Notes: generated by a model not told the origin, from the letters alone. Counted from the first letter of the stretch, positions 1 through 5,791 are shown. The stretch: 5,791 bases of DNA from Ilumatobacteraceae bacterium (GCA_023254985.1 JALRJT010000183.1:1-5791); one strand, 5' to 3'. Numbers and translations: made by a program.

Positions 1-294
1 CCCCGATTGACCGCTGAACGGGAGCTGAAGGAGGAGGCGGGTCTCGTCGCTGACTCGTGGCGTGAGATTGGCGGTGTGCGCCAGGCGTCGGGGATCTCCA
101 ATGCGTATGGCACGCTGTTCTGGGCGTCTGGTCTCACACCAGTCTCTGATGACCGTCATGGTCCAGAAGAAGCCGCAATGACGGTCCATCATGTTCCGCT
201 TCGGACGGCACTTTCGATGATCGATTCGGGAGAGATGGACAATTCTCTCGCCGTCATCGGCATTCTGCGCGTGGCACGAATCCTTGGGATATAG
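1..294 (+). CDS. Nudix hydrolase, probable ADP-ribose pyrophosphatase, C-terminal part (5' end outside window)
   Basis: The frame is open from base 1 to the TAG at 292-294, giving 97 visible residues; the true start lies left of the window. Near the visible N-terminus is AERELKEEAGL, the second half of the Nudix box (family pattern GX5EX7REUXEEXGU), including the RE and EE residues that bind the divalent metal. The first half, GX5E, is outside the window. After it come a short beta-rich stretch and a C-terminal segment (GPEEAAMTVHHVPL, then DSGEMDNSLAVIGIL) that resembles the E-rich and 'G-x-I/M-x-(D/N)-S/A' helix region of ADP-ribose pyrophosphatases. Such enzymes hydrolyse ADP-ribose to AMP and ribose-5-phosphate in the cytoplasm. 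The position directly upstream of xerD matches the actinobacterial order (Rv1700-Rv1701 in M. tuberculosis). Nudix membership is clear; the exact substrate is inferred from resemblance and context. Confidence 0.85.
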   Translation, partial: PRLTAERELKEEAGLVADSWREIGGVRQASGISNAYGTLFWASGLTPVSDDRHGPEEAAMTVHHVPLRTALSMIDSGEMDNSLAVIGILRVARILGI

Positions 295-1218
295 ATGGGG
301 GCCACACCTCACCCGTGGTTCGAGGCGTTCCTCACGTGGCTGTCCATCGAACAGGGTCGATCTGCACGCACGGTCGAGGCGTATCGACGTGATCTCGACA
401 GTCTCGGGGCTTTCCTTGAGCGATCCGCAACGTCTGTCGAAACCTGCGATGCATCCGATCTGGAGGCGTTCGTGGCGTCGCTCAAGAAGGCAAACCGAGC
501 CCCGAAGACCGTGGCGCGTCAACTGGCTGCATGCCGAACGTTTTTCAAGTTTGCCGTGCAGGAGAACTTTCGGTCGGATGATCCGACCGGTGTGATCGAC
601 GGTGTCAGCGTCCCTTCTGGGATTCCAAAGGCCTTGAGCGAAGAGCAAGTTGCCGCGATCCTTGGCTCCTGCACGGGAGACGATTCCTATGCCCGCCGGG
701 ATCGGGCGTTGCTCGAGTTCCTCTATGCAACCGGAGCACGAATTTCGGAGGCGTGTGGGCTCTCGTTGTCGGATCTCGACATGGATCAGCAAGTGGTCAG
801 GCTCTTTGGTAAGGGATCAAAGGAGCGAATTGTCCCGTTCGGTGGCCCGGCTAAGAGGGCGCTTGAAGATTGGCTGTCACTTGGCGGTCGAGATGTGTTG
901 TCGCCGCGCCAATGGCGCACGAGGGCAGATGCGGACGCAGTCTTTCTGGGAAGAGGGGGTCGACGAATCTCTCGGCAAGCAGCGTGGAACATCGTGCGCA
1001 AATATGCGGATATCGCTGGAATCAAAGGGGACATCTCGCCGCACGTCATGCGCCATTCGTGTGCAACACACATGTTGCGTCATGGGGCGGACCTGCGCGT
1101 CGTGCAGGAGCTACTCGGGCATGCATCGGTCAGTACGACACAGGTGTACACCCGTGTCGACAACGACCTGCTGTTTTCCACCTATGTCGAAGCGCATCCT
1201 CGGGCGAGGCGAACGTGA
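295..1218 (+). CDS. xerD: Site-specific tyrosine recombinase XerD
   Basis: A 307-residue tyrosine recombinase (E. coli XerD is 298). Residues about 5-95 form the SAM-like N-terminal core-binding domain (WLSIEQGRSARTVEAYRRDL). Residues about 112-295 form the catalytic domain. The full catalytic set is visible: R149 (ATGARISE), K173 (GKGSKERIVPF), H250 and R253 (SPHVMRHSCATH), H276 (LLGHASVSTTQ) and nucleophile Y285 (QVYTRV). The C-terminus HPRARRT carries the usual Xer end motif. With its partner XerC it acts at the dif site with FtsK to resolve chromosome dimers. XerD is chosen over XerC because of the Nudix neighbour and nearby scpAB, the standard actinobacterial XerD context. The ATG directly abuts the Nudix TAG, so translation is probably coupled; GGGA at 286-289 is a weak ribosome binding site. 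The stop overlaps the next gene. Confidence 0.95.
   Translation: MGATPHPWFEAFLTWLSIEQGRSARTVEAYRRDLDSLGAFLERSATSVETCDASDLEAFVASLKKANRAPKTVARQLAACRTFFKFAVQENFRSDDPTGVIDGVSVPSGIPKALSEEQVAAILGSCTGDDSYARRDRALLEFLYATGARISEACGLSLSDLDMDQQVVRLFGKGSKERIVPFGGPAKRALEDWLSLGGRDVLSPRQWRTRADADAVFLGRGGRRISRQAAWNIVRKYADIAGIKGDISPHVMRHSCATHMLRHGADLRVVQELLGHASVSTTQVYTRVDNDLLFSTYVEAHPRARRT
1206..1209 (+). promoter_or_regulatory. Ribosome binding site supporting the GTG start at 1215
   Basis: GAGG lies inside the end of xerD and ends 5 nt before the GTG at 1215. This spacing is suitable for a Shine-Dalgarno site and supports starting the small HD-like gene at the codon that overlaps the xerD stop (GTGA) rather than at the internal ATG at 1293. 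Confidence 0.5.
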
Positions 1219-1661
1219 GCGGGATCAGGCATCTCGCGCGTCGTACGTGGCTGAGCATCGTCGATCGGCGATGTTCCGAGCCCGACTTGGTCATGGTTCG
1301 AGGAATTCTCGACTCGAACGAACTGTCGCTTTGGGAACGAATGCAATCAGTCGACCAACGACACAGCGTTCGGGTTTTGAAGAGATTCGAGGAGTTTCTG
1401 CCGAGCGCAACGCGAGCAGAACGTGCTGTCGTGCTCCTGCATGATGTTGGGAAATCGGTGTCACGCCTCGGAATACTTGCTCGCATCGGTGCCACGCTCG
1501 GTGTCCTCAGATCACATCGAGCGTTGCAGTATCGAAATCATGAGCGGCTGGGCGTCGAGTTGGCGAGCGGGTCAGGAGTGAATGGCGATGTGCTTGAGAA
1601 GATGCGCGGTCACTCACGTGCAGAGTTCATGAGCGCCTTTGCTCGGGCTGACGACGAATAG
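1215..1661 (+). CDS. Small HD-domain-like protein, function unknown
   Basis: A 148-residue protein. It starts at a GTG that overlaps the xerD TGA, so it is probably co-transcribed and translationally coupled with xerD. It looks like a compact HD-superfamily metal-dependent phosphohydrolase: H50 (SVDQRHSVRVLKRF), then H76-D77 in VLLHDVGKS, then H109 in RNHERLGVELA, H133 in MRGHSR, and a terminal FARADDE whose D146/D147 could be the last aspartate of the H...HD...D metal site. The order and spacing fit HD/HDIG domains, but the sequence is diverged after residue 80 and the H109/H133 assignments are less certain than the HD pair. No signal peptide or membrane segment is seen, so it is probably cytoplasmic. 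Substrate unknown: nucleotides, cyclic dinucleotides or others are possible. It ends 7 bp before the convergent trpS stop. A degenerate HD fold without activity is the main alternative. Confidence 0.8.
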   Translation: MSGIRHLARRTWLSIVDRRCSEPDLVMVRGILDSNELSLWERMQSVDQRHSVRVLKRFEEFLPSATRAERAVVLLHDVGKSVSRLGILARIGATLGVLRSHRALQYRNHERLGVELASGSGVNGDVLEKMRGHSRAEFMSAFARADDE

Positions 1662-1668
1662 ATACTGC

Positions 1669-2655
1669 TCAGCGTGGTGCGAGACCGATTGCGCGATAGG
1701 CGCGCTCGAGGGTAGATGCAGCGACGACCTGCGCACGATCGGCACCAATACGAAGGAGGCGCGATAGTTCGCCTGGGTCGTTCTTCAATTCCTCGTAACG
1801 TGCGCGAATCGGTGTGAGCATCTCGGCAACTGCCGATCCCGTGTCGGTCTTCAACTTTCCGTATTGCGAATATTGCTCGACAAGTGCCGCTACTGGCGTG
1901 CCTGTGGCGACGGAGAGGATGTCCAGCAGGTTGCTCACGCCGGGCTTGTTCTCGCGGTCGTAGGCCACGGTGTTGTCGCTATCGGTGACCGCTCGCTTGA
2001 ACTTTTTTTCGATCTCGGCTGGGCTGTCGGTGAGATAAATGATGCCGGCATCGGTCTCGGTGCTCTTGGACATCTTGTTAGTTGGATGTTGGAGATCCAT
2101 CACCCGTGCGCCGGCAGCCGGTGTAACGGCTTTGGGAATGACGAACGTGTCCCCGAAACGATGGTTGAAGCGAATCGCGATGTCGCGGGTGATTTCGATG
2201 TGTTGTCGCTGATCATCGCCGACGGGGACTTCTTGTGCGTCATAGAGCAGGATGTCCGCGGCCTGGAGGGCCGGATAGGTGAAGAGTCCAGCGGAGACGA
2301 AGTCGGCTTCCTTCTTCGCGGACTTGTCCTTGAACTGCGTCATTCGGCTGAGTTCGCCAAAACTCACGGTGCACTCCATGATCCAGCCGAGCTGGGTGTG
2401 CTGTGGAACGTGCGATTGCACGAAGACGGTGGCAACCTCGGGATCGAGCCCGACCGCAAACAGCATTGCCGCGAGATCGAGGGTGTTGGCCCCGAGCGTG
2501 CCTGGGGTCTCCGTCACGGTGAGGGCATGCAGATCGACTATGCCGTGGAACACGTCACCCGCATGTTGGCCAGATACCCAATTCCGTAGCGCACCGAGAT
2601 AGTTCCCGAGATGGACCTGGCCAGTCGGTTGAATGCAGGAGAGCACACGCGCCAC
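1669..2655 (-). CDS. trpS: Tryptophan--tRNA ligase (TrpRS)
   Basis: A 328-residue class I aminoacyl-tRNA synthetase that charges tRNA-Trp with tryptophan using ATP; E. coli TrpRS is 334. The HIGH-type signature is at residues 15-18 (PTGQVHLGNYLGA) and the KMSKS loop at 194-198 (PTNKMSKS). Between them are typical bacterial TrpRS blocks: RMTQFKDK (104-111), YPALQAADILLY (127-138) and VPVGDDQRQHIEITRD (143-158). The length and C-terminal helical anticodon region look complete. The start is a GTG at 2655, the first start codon after an in-frame TAG eleven bases upstream. No Shine-Dalgarno precedes it, and a TAGCGT hexamer lies 6 nt before the GTG, suggesting a leaderless message. The short upstream gap leaves no room for a T-box or attenuator leader. 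It converges on the HD-like gene and diverges from scpA, so it is a separate transcription unit inserted in the block. Confidence 0.97.
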   Translation of the reverse strand: MARVLSCIQPTGQVHLGNYLGALRNWVSGQHAGDVFHGIVDLHALTVTETPGTLGANTLDLAAMLFAVGLDPEVATVFVQSHVPQHTQLGWIMECTVSFGELSRMTQFKDKSAKKEADFVSAGLFTYPALQAADILLYDAQEVPVGDDQRQHIEITRDIAIRFNHRFGDTFVIPKAVTPAAGARVMDLQHPTNKMSKSTETDAGIIYLTDSPAEIEKKFKRAVTDSDNTVAYDRENKPGVSNLLDILSVATGTPVAALVEQYSQYGKLKTDTGSAVAEMLTPIRARYEELKNDPGELSRLLRIGADRAQVVAASTLERAYRAIGLAPR

Positions 2656-2661
2656 GACGAC

Positions 2662-2667
2662 ACGCTA
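2662..2667 (-). promoter_or_regulatory. Putative -10 element of trpS (leaderless start)
   Basis: Read on the minus strand this is TAGCGT, fitting the actinobacterial TANNNT -10 consensus. Six bases (GTCGTC) separate it from the trpS GTG at 2655, so transcription would begin at or next to the start codon. No purine-rich ribosome binding site lies between. No convincing TTGACA-like -35 is visible 16-19 bp upstream. Inferred from spacing only. Confidence 0.45.
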
Positions 2668-2698
2668 GTGGAAGGCTTCTCGCGCGGAGGGCCTTGAT

Positions 2699-2704
2699 TA
2701 CGAT
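2699..2704 (+). promoter_or_regulatory. Putative -10 element of the scpA operon (leaderless start)
   Basis: TACGAT fits TANNNT and is followed by six bases (GTGTCC) and then the GTG at 2711. A transcript starting at 2711 would have no 5' leader. The first in-frame GTG, at 2705, abuts the hexamer and would not be on such a transcript. The alternative reading is an upstream promoter with GGAGG at 2686-2690 as ribosome binding site, but that lies 14 nt from 2705 and 20 nt from 2711, longer than usual. No clear -35 is seen. Confidence 0.45.
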
Positions 2705-2710
2705 GTGTCC

Positions 2711-3490
2711 GTGACGTACGAGGTAGCCACCCCCGTCTATGACGGTCCCTTCGACCTCTTGTTGCACCTCATTCTCAAGGAAGAGGTCGACATCCACGAG
2801 ATCAGCCTGTTGACGATCGTGGAGGCCTATCTCGCCGAGGTGTCGAAGATGGACAAGTTCGACCTTGAGGTCGCAACCGAGTTCTTGCTCATCGCAGCGA
2901 CCTTGGTGGAGTTGAAGACCCGTCGCCTCTTGCCGAGTAGGGAAAACGTCGACTTGGACGAGGAACTCGCACTGTGGGAGCAGCGCGACTTGCTGTTGTC
3001 CCGGCTCTTGGATCACAAGACCTTCAAGGATGTTGCGGGGCTGTTTTCCTCGCTCATGGACCGTTCGGCGCTCTCCTTTGCGAGACGCAGTGGACCAGAC
3101 GAGCGCTTTGCCGAATTGATGCCCGACATCCTCGAGGGTGTCACGCCGTTGCGCTTGCAGCGAGCATTCGTGAGGTCGATCATGCCAAAACCACCGACTT
3201 CGATCCTGCTGAATCACGTCGCGCCGATTGGGGTCAGTGTCGCGGATGCCCTGCTCGATCTCGTCGAAACCCTTCCTTCGATGGGTCGCGTGACCTTTCG
3301 TGAGTTGACGGCAGTCATCAGGGATCGCATTCACGTCGTCGTTCGATTCCTCGCGCTCCTCGAGTTGTACAAGCAGCGTCGAGTGGATCTCGAACAGCAT
3401 GAGCGTTTCGGTGACATCGTGATCACATGGATCGGCGGCGACAACACCGCATTTGATCCGACATTCGACATCGACGATTACGAGGGATGA
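2711..3490 (+). CDS. scpA: Segregation and condensation protein A (ScpA, kleisin)
   Basis: The kleisin subunit of the SMC-ScpAB condensin, which bridges the SMC heads and recruits ScpB to compact and segregate the nucleoid. From GTG 2711 it has 259 residues, normal for the family. The N-terminal SMC-neck-binding helical domain has the hallmark DGPFDLLLHLILKEEVDIHE (residues 11-30), followed by EFLLIAATLVELKTRRLLP (57-75). An acidic linker, ENVDLDEELALWEQ, follows at about 78-91. The C-terminal winged-helix domain that binds the SMC cap is at about 190-241 (VRFLALLELYKQRRVDL, then DIVITWI). Start choice: 2711 gives MTYEVATPVYDGPF, the common family N-terminus, and is 6 nt past a -10-like hexamer; GTG 2705 would add only two residues (MS). 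First gene of the scpA-scpB-rluB-tyrA run, 55 bp from divergent trpS. Its TGA overlaps a possible scpB ATG. Confidence 0.95.
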   Translation: MTYEVATPVYDGPFDLLLHLILKEEVDIHEISLLTIVEAYLAEVSKMDKFDLEVATEFLLIAATLVELKTRRLLPSRENVDLDEELALWEQRDLLLSRLLDHKTFKDVAGLFSSLMDRSALSFARRSGPDERFAELMPDILEGVTPLRLQRAFVRSIMPKPPTSILLNHVAPIGVSVADALLDLVETLPSMGRVTFRELTAVIRDRIHVVVRFLALLELYKQRRVDLEQHERFGDIVITWIGGDNTAFDPTFDIDDYEG

Positions 3491-3500
3491 AAAGGGGTGA
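3491..3500 (+). promoter_or_regulatory. Ribosome binding site deciding the scpB start
   Basis: AAAGGGGTGA differs by about one base from the ideal AAGGAGGTGA-type Shine-Dalgarno. Its G-rich core ends 7 nt before the ATG at 3505. The ATG at 3487, which overlaps the scpA stop as ATGA, has only GAGGG directly touching it, too close to act as a ribosome binding site. This favours 3505 as the scpB start. Confidence 0.6.
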
Positions 3501-3504
3501 CGAG

Positions 3505-4113
3505 ATGGCAGAAGAGATGAACAAAGACGTCGAAATCGTGCGGGCGCTCGAGGCGATCTTGATGGTTGCAATGGAGCCTGTCGACCCGTCGCTCCTTGCC
3601 CAGTTACTCGAGCAACCCGTATCGGTCATCGAGTCGCTGTGCGACGGTCTTGCAGACGCCTATCGGGGGGCTGGACACGGCTTCGAACTCGTAAAGGTTG
3701 CAGGTGGATATCGATTGCAGTCACATCCCGATGTCGCTGCCTATGTGGAGCGGTTCGTGCTCGACAGTCAGCAGGCACGCATCTCGCAGGCTGCGCTGGA
3801 GACGCTTGCGATCATCGCCTACAAGCAGCCAATCTCGCGCGGTCAGGTGGCGGCCATTCGTGGCGTCGACCCAGACGCGGTGATGCGCACGTTGCAGGCC
3901 CGTGGGTACATCACTGAGGTCGGACGCGATGACGGTCCTGGTCAGGCGGTTATGTATGGCACGACGCCGATGTTCTTGGAGCGTCTCGGTCTTGAATCGA
4001 TCGATGCACTTCCCTCGATTGCAGAATTCGTGCCCGACGCACGCGTTGTTGAGGCGCTCGAGCAGGGTCTACGAATCGTGCCGCAGCCCAGCAGCGACGC
4101 CGAGCAGGCGTGA
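3505..4113 (+). CDS. scpB: Segregation and condensation protein B (ScpB)
   Basis: The winged-helix partner of ScpA; a dimer binds the ScpA linker in the SMC condensin and takes part in chromosome segregation. From ATG 3505 it has 202 residues, close to the family norm. The first winged helix covers about residues 8-82 (IVRALEAILMVAMEPV, then FELVKVAGGYRLQS at 60-73). The second covers about 90-165 and holds the strongest signature, ISQAALETLAIIAYKQPISR at 93-112, followed by GQVAAIRGVD (113-122) and the VMYGTT...FLERLGL segment. The C-terminus is a short polar tail. The alternative start ATG 3487 overlaps the scpA TGA (ATGA) and adds MKRGDE; 3505 is preferred for its well-placed AAAGGGGTGA. 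The stop overlaps the rluB GTG by 2 nt, so all three genes are very likely one operon. Confidence 0.94.
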   Translation: MAEEMNKDVEIVRALEAILMVAMEPVDPSLLAQLLEQPVSVIESLCDGLADAYRGAGHGFELVKVAGGYRLQSHPDVAAYVERFVLDSQQARISQAALETLAIIAYKQPISRGQVAAIRGVDPDAVMRTLQARGYITEVGRDDGPGQAVMYGTTPMFLERLGLESIDALPSIAEFVPDARVVEALEQGLRIVPQPSSDAEQA

Positions 4114-4862
4114 CCGACGGCGATTCTCCGCAAGGGGAGCGCTTACAGAAGGTCCTCGCGGCACGTGGGTGGGGCTCTCGTCGCGTCTGCGAGGAGATGA
4201 TCGAGTCGGGGCGCGTTCGCGTCAATGGCGAAACGGCAGTGCTCGGCCGTCGAGTCGATGTTGAACGTGACGTCGTCGAAGTGGATGGGGCGCCTGTTGG
4301 AATTCGCCCTGACCTCGTCTATTACCTGTTGAACAAACCGGCTGGCGTCGTCTCGACGGCGAAGGACACCCACGATCGTGAAACCGTGGTTGATCTCGTA
4401 CCTGCTGAGCCGCGGGTTTATCCCGTGGGTCGACTCGATGCCGAGACGGAGGGGCTTCTGCTCCTCACGAACGATGGTGAGCTCACGTTTCGACTGACAC
4501 ACCCAAAGTTTGGTGTCGAAAAGGAATATGTCGCCCAGGTTGAGTCCGACGGGCGGCCAGTCTCGCGTGAGGCACTTGCAGTGCTGCGGAAGGGCGTCGA
4601 CATTGGTGATGGCGTCACCAGTCCTGCGGAGGTCGGCGAACTGCAACCTGGAGTCTTGCGAATCGTGATTCACGAGGGACGAAATCGACAGGTGCGCAGG
4701 ATGTGTGAGACGGTCGGTTATCCGGTCGTGCGTCTCGTGCGAACACGAATCGGACCACTTGTTGACAAGTCGCTGCGTCCGGGAGAGTGGAGATCACTCA
4801 ACTTGGACGAGGTGCGCTCGTTAATCGAAGCCGTCGCAGGTGAGCCCTCAGATACCCTGTAA
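4110..4862 (+). CDS. rluB: Ribosomal large-subunit pseudouridine synthase, RluB/RsuA family
   Basis: A 250-residue RsuA/RluB/RluE/RluF-family pseudouridine synthase. An N-terminal S4 RNA-binding domain spans residues about 10-60 (ERLQKVLAARGWGSRR, then GRVRVNGETAVLG). The catalytic domain follows: LLNKPAGVVST (73-83), the motif GRLDAETEGLLLLTNDGEL with catalytic D110, EKEYVAQV (137-144), and the conserved EGRNRQVRRM (189-198). By family and by its place after scpB (as in M. tuberculosis Rv1711) it probably isomerises a uridine in the peptidyl-transferase region of 23S rRNA; the exact nucleotide is inferred, and RsuA-type 16S activity cannot be excluded from sequence alone. The GTG start overlaps the scpB TGA as GTGA and is the only start upstream of the S4 domain in this frame. 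Its own ribosome binding site is weak, consistent with translational coupling. Confidence 0.92.
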   Translation: MTDGDSPQGERLQKVLAARGWGSRRVCEEMIESGRVRVNGETAVLGRRVDVERDVVEVDGAPVGIRPDLVYYLLNKPAGVVSTAKDTHDRETVVDLVPAEPRVYPVGRLDAETEGLLLLTNDGELTFRLTHPKFGVEKEYVAQVESDGRPVSREALAVLRKGVDIGDGVTSPAEVGELQPGVLRIVIHEGRNRQVRRMCETVGYPVVRLVRTRIGPLVDKSLRPGEWRSLNLDEVRSLIEAVAGEPSDTL

Positions 4863-4866
4863 CGCA

Positions 4867-5791
4867 ATGCGCAGCGCAAATGTGGTTGGTCTTGGTTTGA
4901 TTGGTGGCTCCTTGTGTGCCGCACTCTGCCAGCGTGGCTGGATCGTGCATGGAGTTGATGTCGACTCGGCTCGGACTGCTGAAGCGCTCGACAAGGGATT
5001 GATCAGCGACTCGACGCTTGACCCATCGGCGGAAGTCACCTTTGTGGCCACACCGGTGTCGGCAACGATTGAGGCAGTCCGAAGGGCACTCGCCGAGACG
5101 ACGGGCGTCGTCACCGACGTCGGGGGAGTCAAGGCACCAGTGGTGGCGGAAGTGTCCGATGCGCGGTTTGTTGGTGGTCACCCGATGGCGGGGAGTGAAC
5201 TCGTCGGTCTTGCGGGTGCGGATCCCGAACTGTTCGTCACGGCCACCTGGGTGTTGTGTCCTTCGGCCTCCACATCGGATGCGTCGTTCGAAAAGGTTGC
5301 GTCGGTGGTCAAGGAGCTTGGTGCCGAAATCATCGCACTCGATGCGAATCGTCATGACGAATTAGTCGCGATCGTCAGTCATTTGCCACACCTGACTGCA
5401 GCGACCCTGATGGGTCTGGCAAGTGAGCGATCGCAGGAGCACGTCGCCGTGCTACGACTTGCGGCTGGTGGTTTTCGCGACATGACAAGAATTGCGAGCG
5501 GTCACCCGGGCATTTGGCTGGACGTGTGTCGCGAAAACAAGGATGCGATTCTTGGCGCGCTTGACTCGATGCAAGAAGGCTTGCGCGAGATGCGAGACAT
5601 CGTCGAACGCGGAGATAGCAAGGGCCTCCAGGACAGGTTGCAGCGTGCCCGAGTCGCACGATCCAACATTCCGGGTCGAGTCAAGGATCTCTTGGACGTC
5701 TGCGAGTTCCGTATTCCGATTCCCGACCGATCAGGGGCAGCTGCGGAAATTTTCGGACTCGCGGCAGAACTTGGTGTCAACATTGCCAATT
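4867..5791 (+). CDS. tyrA: Prephenate dehydrogenase with C-terminal ACT domain, 3' end outside window
   Basis: The frame stays open from ATG 4867 to the right edge: 308 codons plus one base, no stop. It encodes the NAD(P)-dependent enzyme that converts prephenate to 4-hydroxyphenylpyruvate in tyrosine synthesis. The Rossmann fold is at the N-terminus (VVGLGLIGGS, residues 6-15; acidic D31 after the second strand suggests NAD preference). TDVGGVK (83-89) and GGHPMAGSE (103-111) form the active-site region. The helical domain carries HDELVAIVSHLPH (163-175) and GFRDMTRIASGHPGIWLDV (202-220), family hallmarks with the substrate-contacting His and Arg. From about residue 282, FRIPIPDRSGAAAEIFGLAA begins an ACT domain, the usual site of tyrosine feedback control, cut off by the edge. 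The start is 4 nt after the rluB stop without a clear Shine-Dalgarno, so it probably depends on coupling. Arogenate dehydrogenase activity is the alternative. Confidence 0.93.
   Translation, partial: MRSANVVGLGLIGGSLCAALCQRGWIVHGVDVDSARTAEALDKGLISDSTLDPSAEVTFVATPVSATIEAVRRALAETTGVVTDVGGVKAPVVAEVSDARFVGGHPMAGSELVGLAGADPELFVTATWVLCPSASTSDASFEKVASVVKELGAEIIALDANRHDELVAIVSHLPHLTAATLMGLASERSQEHVAVLRLAAGGFRDMTRIASGHPGIWLDVCRENKDAILGALDSMQEGLREMRDIVERGDSKGLQDRLQRARVARSNIPGRVKDLLDVCEFRIPIPDRSGAAAEIFGLAAELGVNIAN

Noticed and set aside
870..1214. N-terminal extension of the HD-like gene back into xerD
   Set aside because: The frame is open, but this part lies inside the XerD catalytic domain in another frame and has no HD-like content. 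The GTG at 1215 has a good Shine-Dalgarno and the usual overlap.
650..1444. Plus-strand 264-codon frame overlapping xerD and the HD-like gene
   Set aside because: The Arg/Ser/Cys-rich translation is typical of an out-of-frame reading; the overlapped xerD frame carries all catalytic residues.
1655..1705. Possible bidirectional terminator at the convergent HD-gene/trpS junction
   Set aside because: Only a short GCGC...GCGC repeat near 1689-1704 is visible, inside the trpS coding end, with no T-run on either strand; it is not convincing as an intrinsic terminator.
1864..2589. Plus-strand open frame of 241 codons inside trpS
   Set aside because: It lies entirely antisense to the conserved TrpRS coding sequence, and the translation matches no family I recognise.
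2703..2714. Three-codon ATG TGT CCG TGA frame overlapping the scpA start
   Set aside because: It is too short to interpret as a leader peptide, has no aromatic or regulatory codon pattern, and would begin upstream of the inferred transcription start.
2555..3571. Long minus-strand open frame of 338 codons spanning the trpS 5' end, the divergent gap and scpA
   Set aside because: It is antisense to scpA, a clearly conserved gene, has low-complexity Arg/Gln/Asp/His-rich composition typical of a shadow frame, and shows no recognisable domain.
4798..5355. Minus-strand 185-codon frame opposite rluB end and tyrA
   Set aside because: It is antisense to the tyrA frame, whose signature motifs are intact; no domain is seen in the antisense translation.

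Overview
The window reads as chromosomal housekeeping DNA from a high-to-moderate G+C actinobacterium (Actinomycetota). An assignment to Acidimicrobiia is only a guess, from gene order and protein flavour. The backbone nudix - xerD - ... - scpA - scpB - rluB matches the conserved actinobacterial block known from Mycobacterium tuberculosis (pyrG, Nudix ADP-ribose pyrophosphatase, xerD, parA-like gene, scpA, scpB, rluB, cmk, der). GTG starts and stop/start overlaps are common. All seven complete or partial products belong to recognisable families except one small HD-type protein, whose role is unknown.

Layout, left to right. Positions 1-294 (+) hold the C-terminal part of a Nudix hydrolase cut by the window edge. 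Positions 295-1218 (+) hold the complete tyrosine recombinase XerD, starting immediately after the Nudix stop. Positions 1215-1661 (+) hold a small HD-domain-like protein overlapping the xerD stop. After a 7-bp convergent gap, 1669-2655 (-) encodes tryptophanyl-tRNA synthetase (TrpS). A 55-bp divergent gap (49 bp if the upstream scpA GTG is used) leads to a rightward run: scpA (2711-3490), scpB (3505-4113), rluB (4110-4862) and a tyrA-type prephenate dehydrogenase (4867 to the right edge, truncated inside its C-terminal ACT domain).

How the genes fit together: XerD resolves chromosome dimers and ScpA/ScpB are the kleisin and winged-helix subunits of the SMC condensin, so much of the block serves chromosome segregation. 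RluB modifies 23S rRNA, TrpS charges tRNA-Trp and TyrA makes tyrosine precursor. The parA-like gene often found before scpA is absent; the HD gene and an inverted trpS sit there instead. The most interesting regulatory detail is the trpS/scpA divergent gap. On each strand a TANNNT -10-like hexamer is followed by exactly 6 nt and then GTG, the arrangement expected for leaderless mRNAs. I see no RNA gene, mobile element, CRISPR array, convincing terminator or previously undescribed multi-gene system here.
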